Shown here piece by piece: positions 9,688-18,266 of a stretch of DNA of 64,000 bases (position 1 is its first letter; every line of letters starts with the position of its first letter). The stretch lies in contig JADJLP010000001.1 in assembly GCA_016710065.1 (NCBI GenBank), positions 1,771,576-1,835,575 of the forward strand. The letters run 5' to 3'. The position numbers and the translations under genes are program-made. The notes beneath the pieces are model-generated. The model ran no database searches and was not told the DNA's origin. It saw only the letters and a program-made list of their open reading frames with translations. Source of the DNA: Candidatus Ideonella esbjergensis. Lineage in GTDB: Bacteria > Pseudomonadota > Gammaproteobacteria > Burkholderiales > Burkholderiaceae_C.

Positions 9688-10604
9688 TGGCTCGCTGGTT
9701 CACGATGGCCATCCTGGTGCTGTTCACCTCCGTGGCTACGGCCGTGGAGGTCCGCTTCGAACCCATGGCCGAGAACGTGTACGCCCATGTTGGCGACATC
9801 GGCGCGCGCAGTGTTGCCAACGACGGGCTGAACGCCAACCTCGGCCTGGTGGTGACAGCGGCCGGTGCCGTGCTGATCGACAGCGGCGCCACCTGGCGCA
9901 GCGCGCGCGACATCCAGGCTGCGGCCCGGCGCGTGACCTCGCAGCCGATCCGCTGGGTGATCAACACCGGCGGCCAGGACCACCGCTGGCTCGGCAACGG
10001 CTACTTCCAGGCCCAGGGCGCCGAGCTCATTGCCCATGCGTCGGCTGTGGCCGACATGCGCTCGCGCGGTGGCGACCAGTTGGCGGCGCTGCGCAGCTTG
10101 CTGGGAGCGGCGGCAAACGACACGGTGCCGACACTGCCAACGCGCCTGCTCGAAGGCCCTGACACTCGGCTGACCCTGGGCGGCACGGTGTTCGAACTTC
10201 GTCACCGCGGTGGCGGCCACACACCGGGCGACATGGCGGTCTGGCTGCCGCAGGCGCAGGTGGCCTTTGCCGGTGACATCGTTTACGTGGACCGCTTGCT
10301 CGCCGTGCTTCCAGTCAGCAGCACCAAGGCATGGCTCGATGCCTTCGCGGCGCTGGAGCAACTTGCGCCGAAGCACATCGTGCCGGGCCATGGCCGCGTG
10401 ACCGACATGGCCACGGCGCGTGCGCAGACCCGGGACTACCTGCAGGCTTTGCGCGTGCACATGAAGCGCGCCGTCGAGCAGGGCATCGACGTGAGCGACG
10501 CGGTGAAGTCGTTTCACGCAGTGCCGTTCTTGCACCTGTCGAATGCTGCTGAGTTGAACCCGGGGAATGCAAACCGAACCTATCTCGAAGTCGAGCGCGA
10601 GTGA
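9687..10604 (+). CDS. exported MBL-fold protein with incomplete metal site
   Basis: 305 residues with an N-terminal signal peptide (MARWFTMAILVLFTSVATA). The metallo-beta-lactamase fold is recognisable: AAGAVLIDSGAT, INTGGQDHRWLGN, GGGHTPGDMAVWL, VAFAGDIVYVDR and HIVPGHGRV. The usual HxHxDH motif is reduced to TGGQDH: the two first His are absent while Asp-His, the later His residues and the bridging Asp remain. A full two-zinc site is therefore unlikely. Last gene of the chromate operon; probably periplasmic. Role unknown. Confidence 0.8.
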   Translation: MARWFTMAILVLFTSVATAVEVRFEPMAENVYAHVGDIGARSVANDGLNANLGLVVTAAGAVLIDSGATWRSARDIQAAARRVTSQPIRWVINTGGQDHRWLGNGYFQAQGAELIAHASAVADMRSRGGDQLAALRSLLGAAANDTVPTLPTRLLEGPDTRLTLGGTVFELRHRGGGHTPGDMAVWLPQAQVAFAGDIVYVDRLLAVLPVSSTKAWLDAFAALEQLAPKHIVPGHGRVTDMATARAQTRDYLQALRVHMKRAVEQGIDVSDAVKSFHAVPFLHLSNAAELNPGNANRTYLEVERE

Positions 10605-10663
10605 GTTGCGGTGCCTGTCTGCGATGCATTGACCACAACACGGCCACTCCACCTGGGCCGTAG

Positions 10664-12406
10664 TCAAGGCTGAAGGACGCCCGCCAGTCGCGCCACCAGT
10701 GCCACGATCACCAGGCCAAGGACCAGCGCCAGTCCACGCCAGAACCTCACCGGATCGCGCTCGATCCAGGGTGCCTGTTGGTCGCGGAGATGCTGCGCGG
10801 CCGGATGTTGCAAGTCATGGACGAAAGCCGACAAGGCCTCGTGGCGCTTGTTCGGCTGCGGCTGCAGCGCTTGCCGCAGCACCGAGTCCAGCCAGGCCGG
10901 CAGTTCACGGCGCTGTGTGCGCACCGATTCGTAGCGCAGCTTGTGCAGGTCGCCTGGGCCACGCACTTGTGTCACCTGCAAGCCGTAGGGCAACTGGCCG
11001 GTGAGCATCTGGTACGTCAGGACGGCCAGTGAGAACAGGTCTGATCGCGACGTGCCACCGTCGCCGGTGAAGTACTCCGGCGCCGTGTACTGCAACGACC
11101 CGACGATGGTGCGAGCCTGCGGCGCGCCGGTGGCTTCGGCCAGGCCCGGCACATGCACCGCGCCGAAGTCGATGATCTTCACCGTGCCGGTGCGGTCGAT
11201 CATGATGTTCTCTGGGCGCAGGTCCTGGTGCAGCATTTCCTTGCGGTGAAATGCCTGCAGTCCCTTGGCCACCTGCGCAACGAGCTGGCGCACGGTGTCC
11301 AGGTCGGGCCGCGGGTGGTCCACCATCCATTGCGCCAGCGTCTGCCCGTCGACGTACTCCATGGCCACGTACAGGTGCTGTCGCGGCCGATTGTTGGCGC
11401 AGGGCTTGAGCACATGCGCACTGTCCAGACGGCGCGCCACCCATTCTTCGAGCATTAAGCGGTCCAGGTAAGCCGCCTGCTCGCGCAGGTCGACCGACGG
11501 GGACTTCAGCACCACCTGCTGCCCGGTCTCGTCGTCGATGGCCAGGTGGATGTGGCTGCGTGCGCTGGCATGCAATTCGCGCACGATGGTGTAGCCGTCG
11601 AAGCGCATGCGCGGCTGAAGAGACGGTGGCAGCGCCAGCGTCGCCTGGTGGGCCAGCAGTTGTTCGGCCGGCTCGGCCGGCAATGCAGCCACCCGCGCCA
11701 GTTGCAAGGTCAGGTTGTCGGCGCTGCCGCGGTCCAAGGCCAACTGCACCAGGGACCGGGCTGCGGCGTCGAGGTCGGTGCCATGCGCCGCCAGCGCGGC
11801 GTGCACGGCGGCAGCGTCCAGGTGGTCGTACACGCCGTCGGTGGCCAGCAGGTAGATCTCGCCGGGATCGACCGCCCAGTGCTGGTAGTCGATCTCGAGT
11901 GCAGGGCTCATGCCCAGGGCCTGGCCGAGGTAGCTCTCGGTTTCCGACAGCCGCACCCGGTGGTCTTCGGTCAGCTGCTCCAGTGCCTGCGGGTGCAGCC
12001 TGTAGATGCGGGTGTCCCCCACGTGCAGCAGGTGCGCCTCGCGGCCCTTGAAGACCAGCGCGCTGAAGGTGCACACATGGCCGCGGTTCTTGTCGAAGCG
12101 GCCTTCGCCACGCTGGGTCTGGGCGTGCAGCCACGAGTTGGTGGCCTGCAACACGCGCTGCGCGGCGCGGCGCACGGGCCAGGTCTCGGACGTGAGGTAG
12201 TAGTCCTCCAGAAAACCGCGCACCGCGGCGGCGCTGGCCACCTGGCTGACCGGGCTGCTGCTGATGCCGTCGGCCAGCGCCAGCACCACACCTTTGGTGG
12301 CCAGCAAGGCATCCTTGGGCACCACCGCGCCGTGGAAGTCCTGGTTCAGCGGCTTGCGGCCCGCCTCGGAGTGTTGGCCGATGTCGATGCGCAGTGTTCC
12401 GGTCAT
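10664..12406 (-). CDS. bifunctional PP2C phosphatase / Ser-Thr protein kinase, membrane-anchored
   Basis: 580 residues. N-terminal PP2C domain (about 1-240): NQDFHGAVV, LALADGISSS, HVGDTRIYRL, LATDGVYDHLD and GSADNLTL supply the metal-binding acidic residues. C-terminal kinase (about 270-540): VVLKSP with the ATP-binding Lys, catalytic loop HQDLRPENI, IDFG and the PEY box. One membrane segment lies near the C-terminus (FWRGLALVLGLVIVALVARL), leaving both enzymes cytoplasmic. ATG at 12406 is chosen as the conserved N-terminus starts MTGTLRIDIGQHSEAG. It closes the nirBD-ybiB-cobA-nirC operon; such fusions are known next to nitrite/nitrate transporters, but the substrate is unknown. Confidence 0.88.
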   Translation of the reverse strand: MTGTLRIDIGQHSEAGRKPLNQDFHGAVVPKDALLATKGVVLALADGISSSPVSQVASAAAVRGFLEDYYLTSETWPVRRAAQRVLQATNSWLHAQTQRGEGRFDKNRGHVCTFSALVFKGREAHLLHVGDTRIYRLHPQALEQLTEDHRVRLSETESYLGQALGMSPALEIDYQHWAVDPGEIYLLATDGVYDHLDAAAVHAALAAHGTDLDAAARSLVQLALDRGSADNLTLQLARVAALPAEPAEQLLAHQATLALPPSLQPRMRFDGYTIVRELHASARSHIHLAIDDETGQQVVLKSPSVDLREQAAYLDRLMLEEWVARRLDSAHVLKPCANNRPRQHLYVAMEYVDGQTLAQWMVDHPRPDLDTVRQLVAQVAKGLQAFHRKEMLHQDLRPENIMIDRTGTVKIIDFGAVHVPGLAEATGAPQARTIVGSLQYTAPEYFTGDGGTSRSDLFSLAVLTYQMLTGQLPYGLQVTQVRGPGDLHKLRYESVRTQRRELPAWLDSVLRQALQPQPNKRHEALSAFVHDLQHPAAQHLRDQQAPWIERDPVRFWRGLALVLGLVIVALVARLAGVLQP

Positions 12407-12443
12407 TGCGCGGTCGTGCTGGGCTGGGTTCCTGAAGGCAGTT

Positions 12444-13253
12444 TCAGGCCAGGCGCTTGGGCGCCTTCTTGTAGTGGGTGGAGTACAACGTGGCGCCCAC
12501 AAAGGTCAGGCCGCCCACCAGGTTGCCCAGCACCGTGGGAATCTCGTTCCACAGCATGTAGTCCATGAAGGTGAACTTGCCACCCAGCATCAGGCCCGAC
12601 GGGAACAGGTACATGTTGACGATGCTGTGCTCGAAGCCCATGTAGAAGAACACCAGGATGGGCATCCACATGGCGATGACCTTGCCCGAGACGCTGGTGG
12701 ACATCATGGCGGCGACCACGCCGGTGGAGACCATCCAGTTGCACATCACGGCACGGATGAACAGCGTGAGCATGCCAGCGGCGCCGTGGGCCGCATAGCC
12801 TACCGTGCGACCCTCGCCGATGTGACCGATCTTCTGACCCACCGCGTTGGGCGCTTCGGTGAAGCCGTTGGTGAAGATGATGGCCATGAACACCGCCACC
12901 GTCATTGCACCTGCGAAGTTGCCGAAGAACACGAGCGTCCAGTTGCGCATGACGCCTGCCCAGGTGGCGCCGGGGCGCTTGTCGAATACCGCCAGCGGGG
13001 CGAGCGTGAACACGCCGGTCAGCAGGTCGAATCCCAGCAGATAGAGGATGCAGAAGCCGACCGGAAACAGCAGCGCGCCAATCAGCGGATTGCCCGTCTG
13101 GACGGTGACGGTCACGGCAAATGCTGCGGCCAGCGCCAGGATGGCTCCGGCCATGTAGGCGCGGATCAAGGTGTCCTTGGTGGACATCAGCAGCTTGGAC
13201 TCGCCGGCGTCGACCATCTTGGCGACAAATTCTGAGGGTGCTAGATAGGACAT
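12444..13253 (-). CDS. nirC: formate/nitrite transporter family channel, probable NirC
   Basis: 269 residues with six membrane segments. FNT signatures: TGNPLIGALLFPVGFCILYLLGFDLLTGVF (second helix region), WTLVFFGNFAGA, and MGFEHSIVNMYLFPSGL with the central His of the pore; VLWNEIPTVLGNLVGG-like ending. FNT proteins form pentameric channels for formate or nitrite. The position between cobA and the kinase gene in a nirBD operon argues for nitrite, hence NirC rather than FocA. Gap to cobA is 49 bases. Confidence 0.88.
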   Translation of the reverse strand: MSYLAPSEFVAKMVDAGESKLLMSTKDTLIRAYMAGAILALAAAFAVTVTVQTGNPLIGALLFPVGFCILYLLGFDLLTGVFTLAPLAVFDKRPGATWAGVMRNWTLVFFGNFAGAMTVAVFMAIIFTNGFTEAPNAVGQKIGHIGEGRTVGYAAHGAAGMLTLFIRAVMCNWMVSTGVVAAMMSTSVSGKVIAMWMPILVFFYMGFEHSIVNMYLFPSGLMLGGKFTFMDYMLWNEIPTVLGNLVGGLTFVGATLYSTHYKKAPKRLA

Positions 13254-13302
13254 GTGGATTCCTGTGCGTGGATGGCGAAAGGTGAGCGATTTGTTGAAAG
13301 GG

Positions 13303-14103
13303 TCAGGCTGCAGCCATGGCCCGGGCTGCCAGTGCAGCGGCCTGACTGGCGGCGAGCACGCGGCCGATGACCAGCACCGCCGGACTGCCGATGCCTGCAT
13401 GGGCCATGGCGCCTTGCAGCGTGCCCAACGTGGCCAGGGTGCTGCGCTCGCGCGCCGTGCTGGCGTGCTGCACGGCGGCGGCGGGCAGGCTGGCTGGCAG
13501 GTGGCGGCGCAAAGCCGACACGATCTCGGGCGCGCGCTGCACGCCCATGTAGACCACCAGGGTGATGCCGCTGGCCGCCACGGCGGCAATGGCGTCCCAG
13601 TCGGGCCCCTGGCTGCCGGGTTGCGGATGTCCTGTGACGAGCAGCACCCCTTGAGCGCCGGCCTGCCGGTCGGTCCAGCCGGTACCCAGTGCGTTGACGG
13701 CGGCCAGGCCCGAGGTGATGCCATTGACCACCTCCACCGGCACGCCGGCGGCGCGCAGCGCGGCCAGTTCTTCGCCGGCACGGCCGAAGACCAGCGGGTC
13801 GCCGCCCTTGAGCCGCACGACCCGTTCACCGGCCAGTGCCTCGCGTACCAGCAGCTTGCAGATGAAGTGCTGCGGCGTGGACGCGCAGCCGCCGCGCTTG
13901 CCCACGTGCACGATGCGCGGCGCCGTGGCAGCGGAGTCCAGAACGGCGGCCAGCAGTTGTTCGCCCACCAGGTCATCGACCAGGATCACGGTGGCGGCGC
14001 GCAGCACGCGCACGGCCTTCAGGGTCAGCAGCTCAGGGTCGCCCGGGCCGGCGCCTACCAGGTAGACGGTGGGTGCGGCATGGTGCGGCTGGGGCGTGGT
14101 CAT
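13303..14103 (-). CDS. cobA: uroporphyrinogen-III C-methyltransferase
   Basis: 266 residues. SUMT signatures are complete: VYLVGAGPGDPELLTLKA at the N-terminus, HVGKRGGCASTPQ, RLKGGDPLVFGRAGEE (SAM-binding) and VVNGITSGLAAVNA. The enzyme makes precorrin-2 from uroporphyrinogen III with two SAM, the first committed step to siroheme. There is no CysG-type oxidase/chelatase domain, so siroheme completion must be encoded elsewhere. Placement in the nirBD operon fits supply of siroheme to NirB. Confidence 0.92.
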   Translation of the reverse strand: MTTPQPHHAAPTVYLVGAGPGDPELLTLKAVRVLRAATVILVDDLVGEQLLAAVLDSAATAPRIVHVGKRGGCASTPQHFICKLLVREALAGERVVRLKGGDPLVFGRAGEELAALRAAGVPVEVVNGITSGLAAVNALGTGWTDRQAGAQGVLLVTGHPQPGSQGPDWDAIAAVAASGITLVVYMGVQRAPEIVSALRRHLPASLPAAAVQHASTARERSTLATLGTLQGAMAHAGIGSPAVLVIGRVLAASQAAALAARAMAAA

Positions 14104-14126
14104 GGGTGTGCTTCCAAGGTTTCACT

Positions 14127-15080
14127 TCAAGGCGCTGCGCTGCGCAGCGCCAGCAGGCACTGCATCTGCCGAGCGATCGGAGTCGGCAGCGGCAATGCGC
14201 CCGACAACATCGCCTGGATGGCGCAGGCGGTGGCGCCAGGGTCGATGGCCGTGGGCAGATCGGGCAGGCCGGCCAGAGGGCCACTCTGTGCTTCCGCAGA
14301 CAGCGCGGTGTCCAGCTCGCCGTTCAGGTAGCACTTCAAGGCCGGCAGGCGCCGGGCGTCGGCCACGGGCTCGCCTTCGGTGCCACGCATCAGCAGCGCA
14401 GTAGCCCGGCTCTGCGCGAGGAACATGGCCAGGCTGGTGGCGTACTCGGGGTGGGTGTGGTTCACCACCCGCAACGCACCCGGCACCGGCAGCAGCAGCT
14501 TGGCCAGGGTGTGCCCCGAGTTGCGCACGCCCAGCGTGGCACGCAAGGCCAGCAGGTCGGCCATTGCGGGGTGCAGCGTGCGCAGCGGCATGAAGGCTGG
14601 CAGGCGTTGTGCCCAGCGGTCGGCCACATCGGCGGCGGTGTGCGCGGCGGGCATGCCCAGCGCGTCGAAGATCTGGGCGCTGGTGGTGCGGTGCGCGTCG
14701 TCGGTGATGCCGTGCACCAGCATCGGAACGCCTTTCTGGGCCAGCAACAAGGCCAGCAGCGGCGTCAGGTTGGGCAGCTTGCGGGCGCCGTTGTAGCTGG
14801 GCAGCACCACCACCGAACCGGCACCGAGGCCGGCGATCTGTGCAGACACCGCAGGCAGGCTGTCCTGCACGGCGGCCGTGAAGCCGAGCAACTCTTCGGC
14901 GCTCTCACCCTTGATGCGCATGGCCAGGGCGAAGCCGCCTTTCTCCAGATCGCTGAGCTGTCCGGCCAGCAGACGAGTCATCAGGTCCTGCGACTGCGTG
15001 CGGTTGAGCGAACGCGCACCGTCCTTTCCGCGGCCGATGACGCGCAGGTAGTCGGCCATGGGAACCGGGCTGTGCGTCAT
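14127..15080 (-). CDS. ybiB: YbiB-type DNA-binding protein (anthranilate phosphoribosyltransferase fold)
   Basis: 317 residues. The N-terminal helical region (YLRVIGRGKDGARSLNR, GQLSDLEKGGFALAMRIKGES) and the catalytic-like fold (VVLPSYNGARKLPNLTPLLA, LRATLGVRNSGHTLAKLLLP) match the glycosyltransferase family 3/TrpD-like YbiB proteins. YbiB of E. coli binds nucleic acid and is LexA-controlled rather than being a TrpD enzyme (established knowledge). Here it is embedded between nirD and cobA, a common Burkholderiales order whose purpose is unknown. ATG at 15080 preferred to a TTG three codons upstream. Confidence 0.85.
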   Translation of the reverse strand: MTHSPVPMADYLRVIGRGKDGARSLNRTQSQDLMTRLLAGQLSDLEKGGFALAMRIKGESAEELLGFTAAVQDSLPAVSAQIAGLGAGSVVVLPSYNGARKLPNLTPLLALLLAQKGVPMLVHGITDDAHRTTSAQIFDALGMPAAHTAADVADRWAQRLPAFMPLRTLHPAMADLLALRATLGVRNSGHTLAKLLLPVPGALRVVNHTHPEYATSLAMFLAQSRATALLMRGTEGEPVADARRLPALKCYLNGELDTALSAEAQSGPLAGLPDLPTAIDPGATACAIQAMLSGALPLPTPIARQMQCLLALRSAAP

Positions 15081-15137
15081 GTTGTGCAAGGTGTCGGTGC
15101 GGCGAACGGCGTGGCCTGGCGAGACTGCGTCCGTCCC

Positions 15138-15539
15138 TTAGGGTTGCCCGCGGCGTGCCGGCCCGGCCACGGGCAGCGGCAAGTCGGTGCCCAGCGTCGC
15201 CAGTTCGCGGCGGTCCAGGTGCACCTGGCCGCTCAACACCTGCACGGCAAAACGGGGTGTGCAGCCTTCGTCCGGTGCGGCGGCCACGCCATCGCACAAG
15301 CCGATGCTCCAGTTGTGCAGCGGGCAGGCCACGCGTTCGCCGAAGACGATGCCCTGGCTCAGCGGCCCGCCCTTGTGCGGGCAGCGGTCCAGCAGCGCAA
15401 ACACCGCATCGGTGCCGGTGCGAAACAGCGCCACCGCTGCACCTTGGGAGCGCTCGACACGGCGCGATCCCAGCACAGGGATGTCGTCGATGTGGCAGAT
15501 GGAAACCCAGGGGTCGGTGTTCTTGGTGTCGGTGGTCAT
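15138..15539 (-). CDS. nirD: NADH-nitrite reductase small subunit
   Basis: 133 residues. Rieske-type [2Fe-2S] motif is present: CPHKGGPLSQG and CPLHNWSIGLCDG supply the two Cys-His pairs. Length and the DEGCTPRFAVQVLSGQVHL ending match NirD. It partners NirB in cytoplasmic six-electron reduction of nitrite to ammonium. It lies 40 bases downstream of nirB in the same operon. Confidence 0.92.
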   Translation of the reverse strand: MTTDTKNTDPWVSICHIDDIPVLGSRRVERSQGAAVALFRTGTDAVFALLDRCPHKGGPLSQGIVFGERVACPLHNWSIGLCDGVAAAPDEGCTPRFAVQVLSGQVHLDRRELATLGTDLPLPVAGPARRGQP

Positions 15540-15579
15540 GGCGTGGCGGTGGTGAGGTTTGTCGTGCGGGCTCGGCGTT

Positions 15580-18017
15580 TCAGGCGATCACTTTGATCGG
15601 CACGAACTGCCGGGTGTCCACCGCCGCCTTGTCGTGTTCGAACCAGGGGTCGGGTTCACCGTCCAGCGCGGCCTGCAGCTCGGCCCACAGGGTCTTGCGA
15701 CCCGCTGCGTCGTCCAGGATGCGCTTCTTCACGTGGTCCAGGCCCACGCGGCCGACGTAGTGCACCGTGCGTTCCAGGTACCAGCCTTCCTTGCGGTACA
15801 GCTGCATGAAGGCGCCCGTGTACTCGAGCACCTCTTCGGCGGTCTTCAGCTTGGTGAAGAAGTGCGCCACCTCGGTCTTGATGCCGCCGTTGCCCGCGAC
15901 ATACATCTCCCAGCCGCTGTCCACACCGATGATGCCCACGTCCTTGATGCCGGCCTCGGCGCAGTTGCGCGGGCAGCCGCTGACCGCGAACTTCACCTTG
16001 TGCGGCGCGTACATGCGCCACATCGCACGCTCCAGGTCCTTGCCCATCTGCGTGCTGTCCTGCGTGCCCATGCGGCACCACTCGCTGCCCACGCAGGTCT
16101 TCACGGTGCGCAGCGCCTTGGCGTAGGCGTGGCCGCTGGGCATGCCGATGTCCTTCCAGACATTGACGAGGTCTTCCTTCTTCACGCCCAGCAGGTCGAT
16201 GCGCTGGCCGCCGGTGACCTTGACGGTGGGGATCTTGTACTTGTCCACCGCGTCGGCGATACGGCGCAGTTCATCGGCCGTGGTCTCGCCGCCCCACATG
16301 CGTGGAATCACGCTGTAGGTGCCGTCTTTCTGGATGTTGGCGTGGCTGCGCTCGTTGATGTAGCGGCTTTGCGGGTCGTCCTTGGCTTCCTTGGGCCAGC
16401 TGCTGATCAGGTAGTAGTTCAGCGCCGGCCGGCAGCTGGCGCAGCCGTTGGGGGTGTGCCAGTTCAGCGTGGTGAACACCGCGTCCAGGCTGGTCAGGTG
16501 CTCGGCGAAGATGGCGTCGCGCACGTCCTGGTGGCTCAGTTCGGTGCAGCCGCACATCGCCTTCTTCTTGGGCGTGGCCGAGTAGTCACCGCCGGCGGTG
16601 AACATCAGCAGCTGTTCAACCAGCCCGGTGCAACTGCCGCAACTGGCGCTGGCCTTGGTGTGCTTGCGCACCTCTTCCAGCGTGAACAGGCCCTTGTCCT
16701 TGATGGCCTTGCAGATGCTGCCCTTGGTGACGCCGTTGCAGCCGCAGACCTCGTCGCTGTCGGCCATGGCGGCCGCCTTGTTGTGGCCCTGGTGGCCCAC
16801 GTCGCCGATGTTGCTTTCGCCGTGCAGCAGCTTGGTGCGGATGTCTGCGATCTTGCGGCCCTCGCGCAGCAGCTTGAAGTACCAGCTGCCGTCCACCGTG
16901 TCGCCATACAGGCAGGCGCCCACCAGCTGGTCGTTCTGGATCACCAGCTTCTTGTAGACCCCGGCCTGCGGGTCGGACATCACGATCTGCTCGGTGCCTG
17001 CGCCGCCGCTGAAGTTGCCGGCCGAGAACAGGTCGATGCCGGTGACCTTCAACTTGGTGCTGGTCTGGCTGCCGGTGTAGCGGCCGATGCCGAATTCGGC
17101 CAGGTGCGTGGCGCAGACCTTGCCCTGCTCGAACAGCGGCGCCACCAGGCCGTAGGCGATGCCGCGGTGCGCCGCACATTCGCCCACCGCGTAGATGCGC
17201 GGGTCGGTCACCGTCTGCAGGGTGTCGGTGACGGTGATGCCGCGGTTGCACAGCAGGCCGGCGCGCTCGGCCAGCGCCGTGTTGGGGCGGATGCCGGCGG
17301 CCATCACCACCAGGTCGGCCGGGATCTCGCGGCCGTCCTTGAACTGCACCGCGCGCACGCGACCTGCCTCGTTGCCCAGCAAGGCAGCGGTGTGGGCGCC
17401 CATCTCGAAGTGCAGGCCGCGTTGCGCCAGCGACTGCTGCAGCATCTGGCCCGCGATGTCGTCGAGCTGCCGCTCCATCAGCGTGTCCACCGCGTGCACG
17501 ACGGTCACCTGCATGCCACGCAGCATCAGGCCGTTGGCGGCTTCCAGGCCCAGCAGGCCACCGCCGATGACGACGGCGTGTTTGTACTTCGTGGCCGTGT
17601 CGATCATCGTCTGCGTGTCGGCGATGTCGCGGTAGGCGATCACGCCGGCCAGGTCCTTGCCGGGCACCGGCAGGATGAAGGGTTCGATCCGGTGGCCACC
17701 AGCAGGCGGTCGTACGCCGCTTCGGTGCCGTCTTCGGCCACCACGCGCCGCTTGATGCGGTCGATGGTGGTCACCGTCTTGCCCAGGTGCAGCGTGATGC
17801 CGTGCTCGGCATACCAGGACAGCGGATTCAGGATGATCTGCTCGATCGTCTGTTCGCCCGCCAGCACCGGGCTCAGCAGGATGCGGTTGTAGTTGGGGTG
17901 GGGCTCGGCGCCGAAGACGGTGATGTCGTAGAGATCGGGCGCGATCTTCAGCAGCTCTTCGAGCGTGCGCACACCGGCCATGCCGTTGCCGACCATCACG
18001 AGCTTGAGTTTTTTCAT
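15580..18017 (-). CDS. nirB: NADH-nitrite reductase large subunit, one-base frameshift
   Basis: Start ATG 18017 (MKKLKLVMVGNGMAGVRTLEE). Domains: FAD/NAD-dependent oxidoreductase (N-terminal GNGMAG and VVIGGGLLGLEAANGLMLRG), BFD-like [2Fe-2S] (CGCNGVTKGSICKAI, CGSCTGLVEQLL), and a siroheme/[4Fe-4S] sulfite-nitrite reductase domain (GSEWCRMGTQDS, VSGCPRNCAEAG). The frame breaks at about 17680: LLVATGSNP ends in one frame and FILPVPGKDLAG continues in the next. One missing C in the CCC run restores a protein of about 812 residues, the family norm. Whether this is a mutation or a sequencing error cannot be told from this sequence. Heads the nirBD-ybiB-cobA-nirC-kinase operon. Confidence 0.9.
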
Positions 18018-18141
18018 GGTGCGCTGCGCCTGGGATGAAGGCCGATGTCGAGCCGCGACCCGGCGCCGGGCGTGGGCTGGACAACTGGCAAGGAATGGAA
18101 GAGGGTTCACCACCTGAACAGGCGGTGTCTGCGTGAGTCAG

Positions 18142-18186
18142 GCGCCTTGCACGGCGCTTCACGCGGGTGGCGCGTCGATGCGCCAC
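18142..18186 (-). promoter_or_regulatory. candidate ANTAR-target tandem hairpins in the nirB leader
   Basis: Reading the minus strand towards nirB: GTGGCGC-ATCGAC-GCGCCAC (18186-18167), a 7-bp stem with a six-base loop, then a 9-base linker, then GCGCC-GTGCAA-GGCGC (18157-18142), a 5-bp stem also with a six-base loop. ANTAR proteins bind tandem hairpins with hexaloops having A at loop position 1 and G at 4; the first loop fits, the second does not. The divergent adjacent gene encodes an ANTAR protein. No clear U-tailed terminator follows before the nirB ATG, about 125 bases on. Confidence 0.5.
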
Positions 18187-18266
18187 ATGAGGTCCGCAGC
18201 AAGAGTCGGGCCAGTCTTGGGCGCTGGCTGGGCATCGGGCATCTTCTCGTCCGATACAGTGCCCTG

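Noticed and set aside
12407..12502. Longer N-terminus for the phosphatase-kinase
   Set aside because: The extra 32 residues have no PP2C character and overlap the 3' end of nirC; the conserved sequence begins at ATG 12406.
15559..17892. Very long open frame (777 codons) on the plus strand opposite nirB
   Set aside because: It is antisense to nirB, compositionally biased (His/Ala/Val/Leu/Gln) and resembles no family; typical of high-GC coding DNA.
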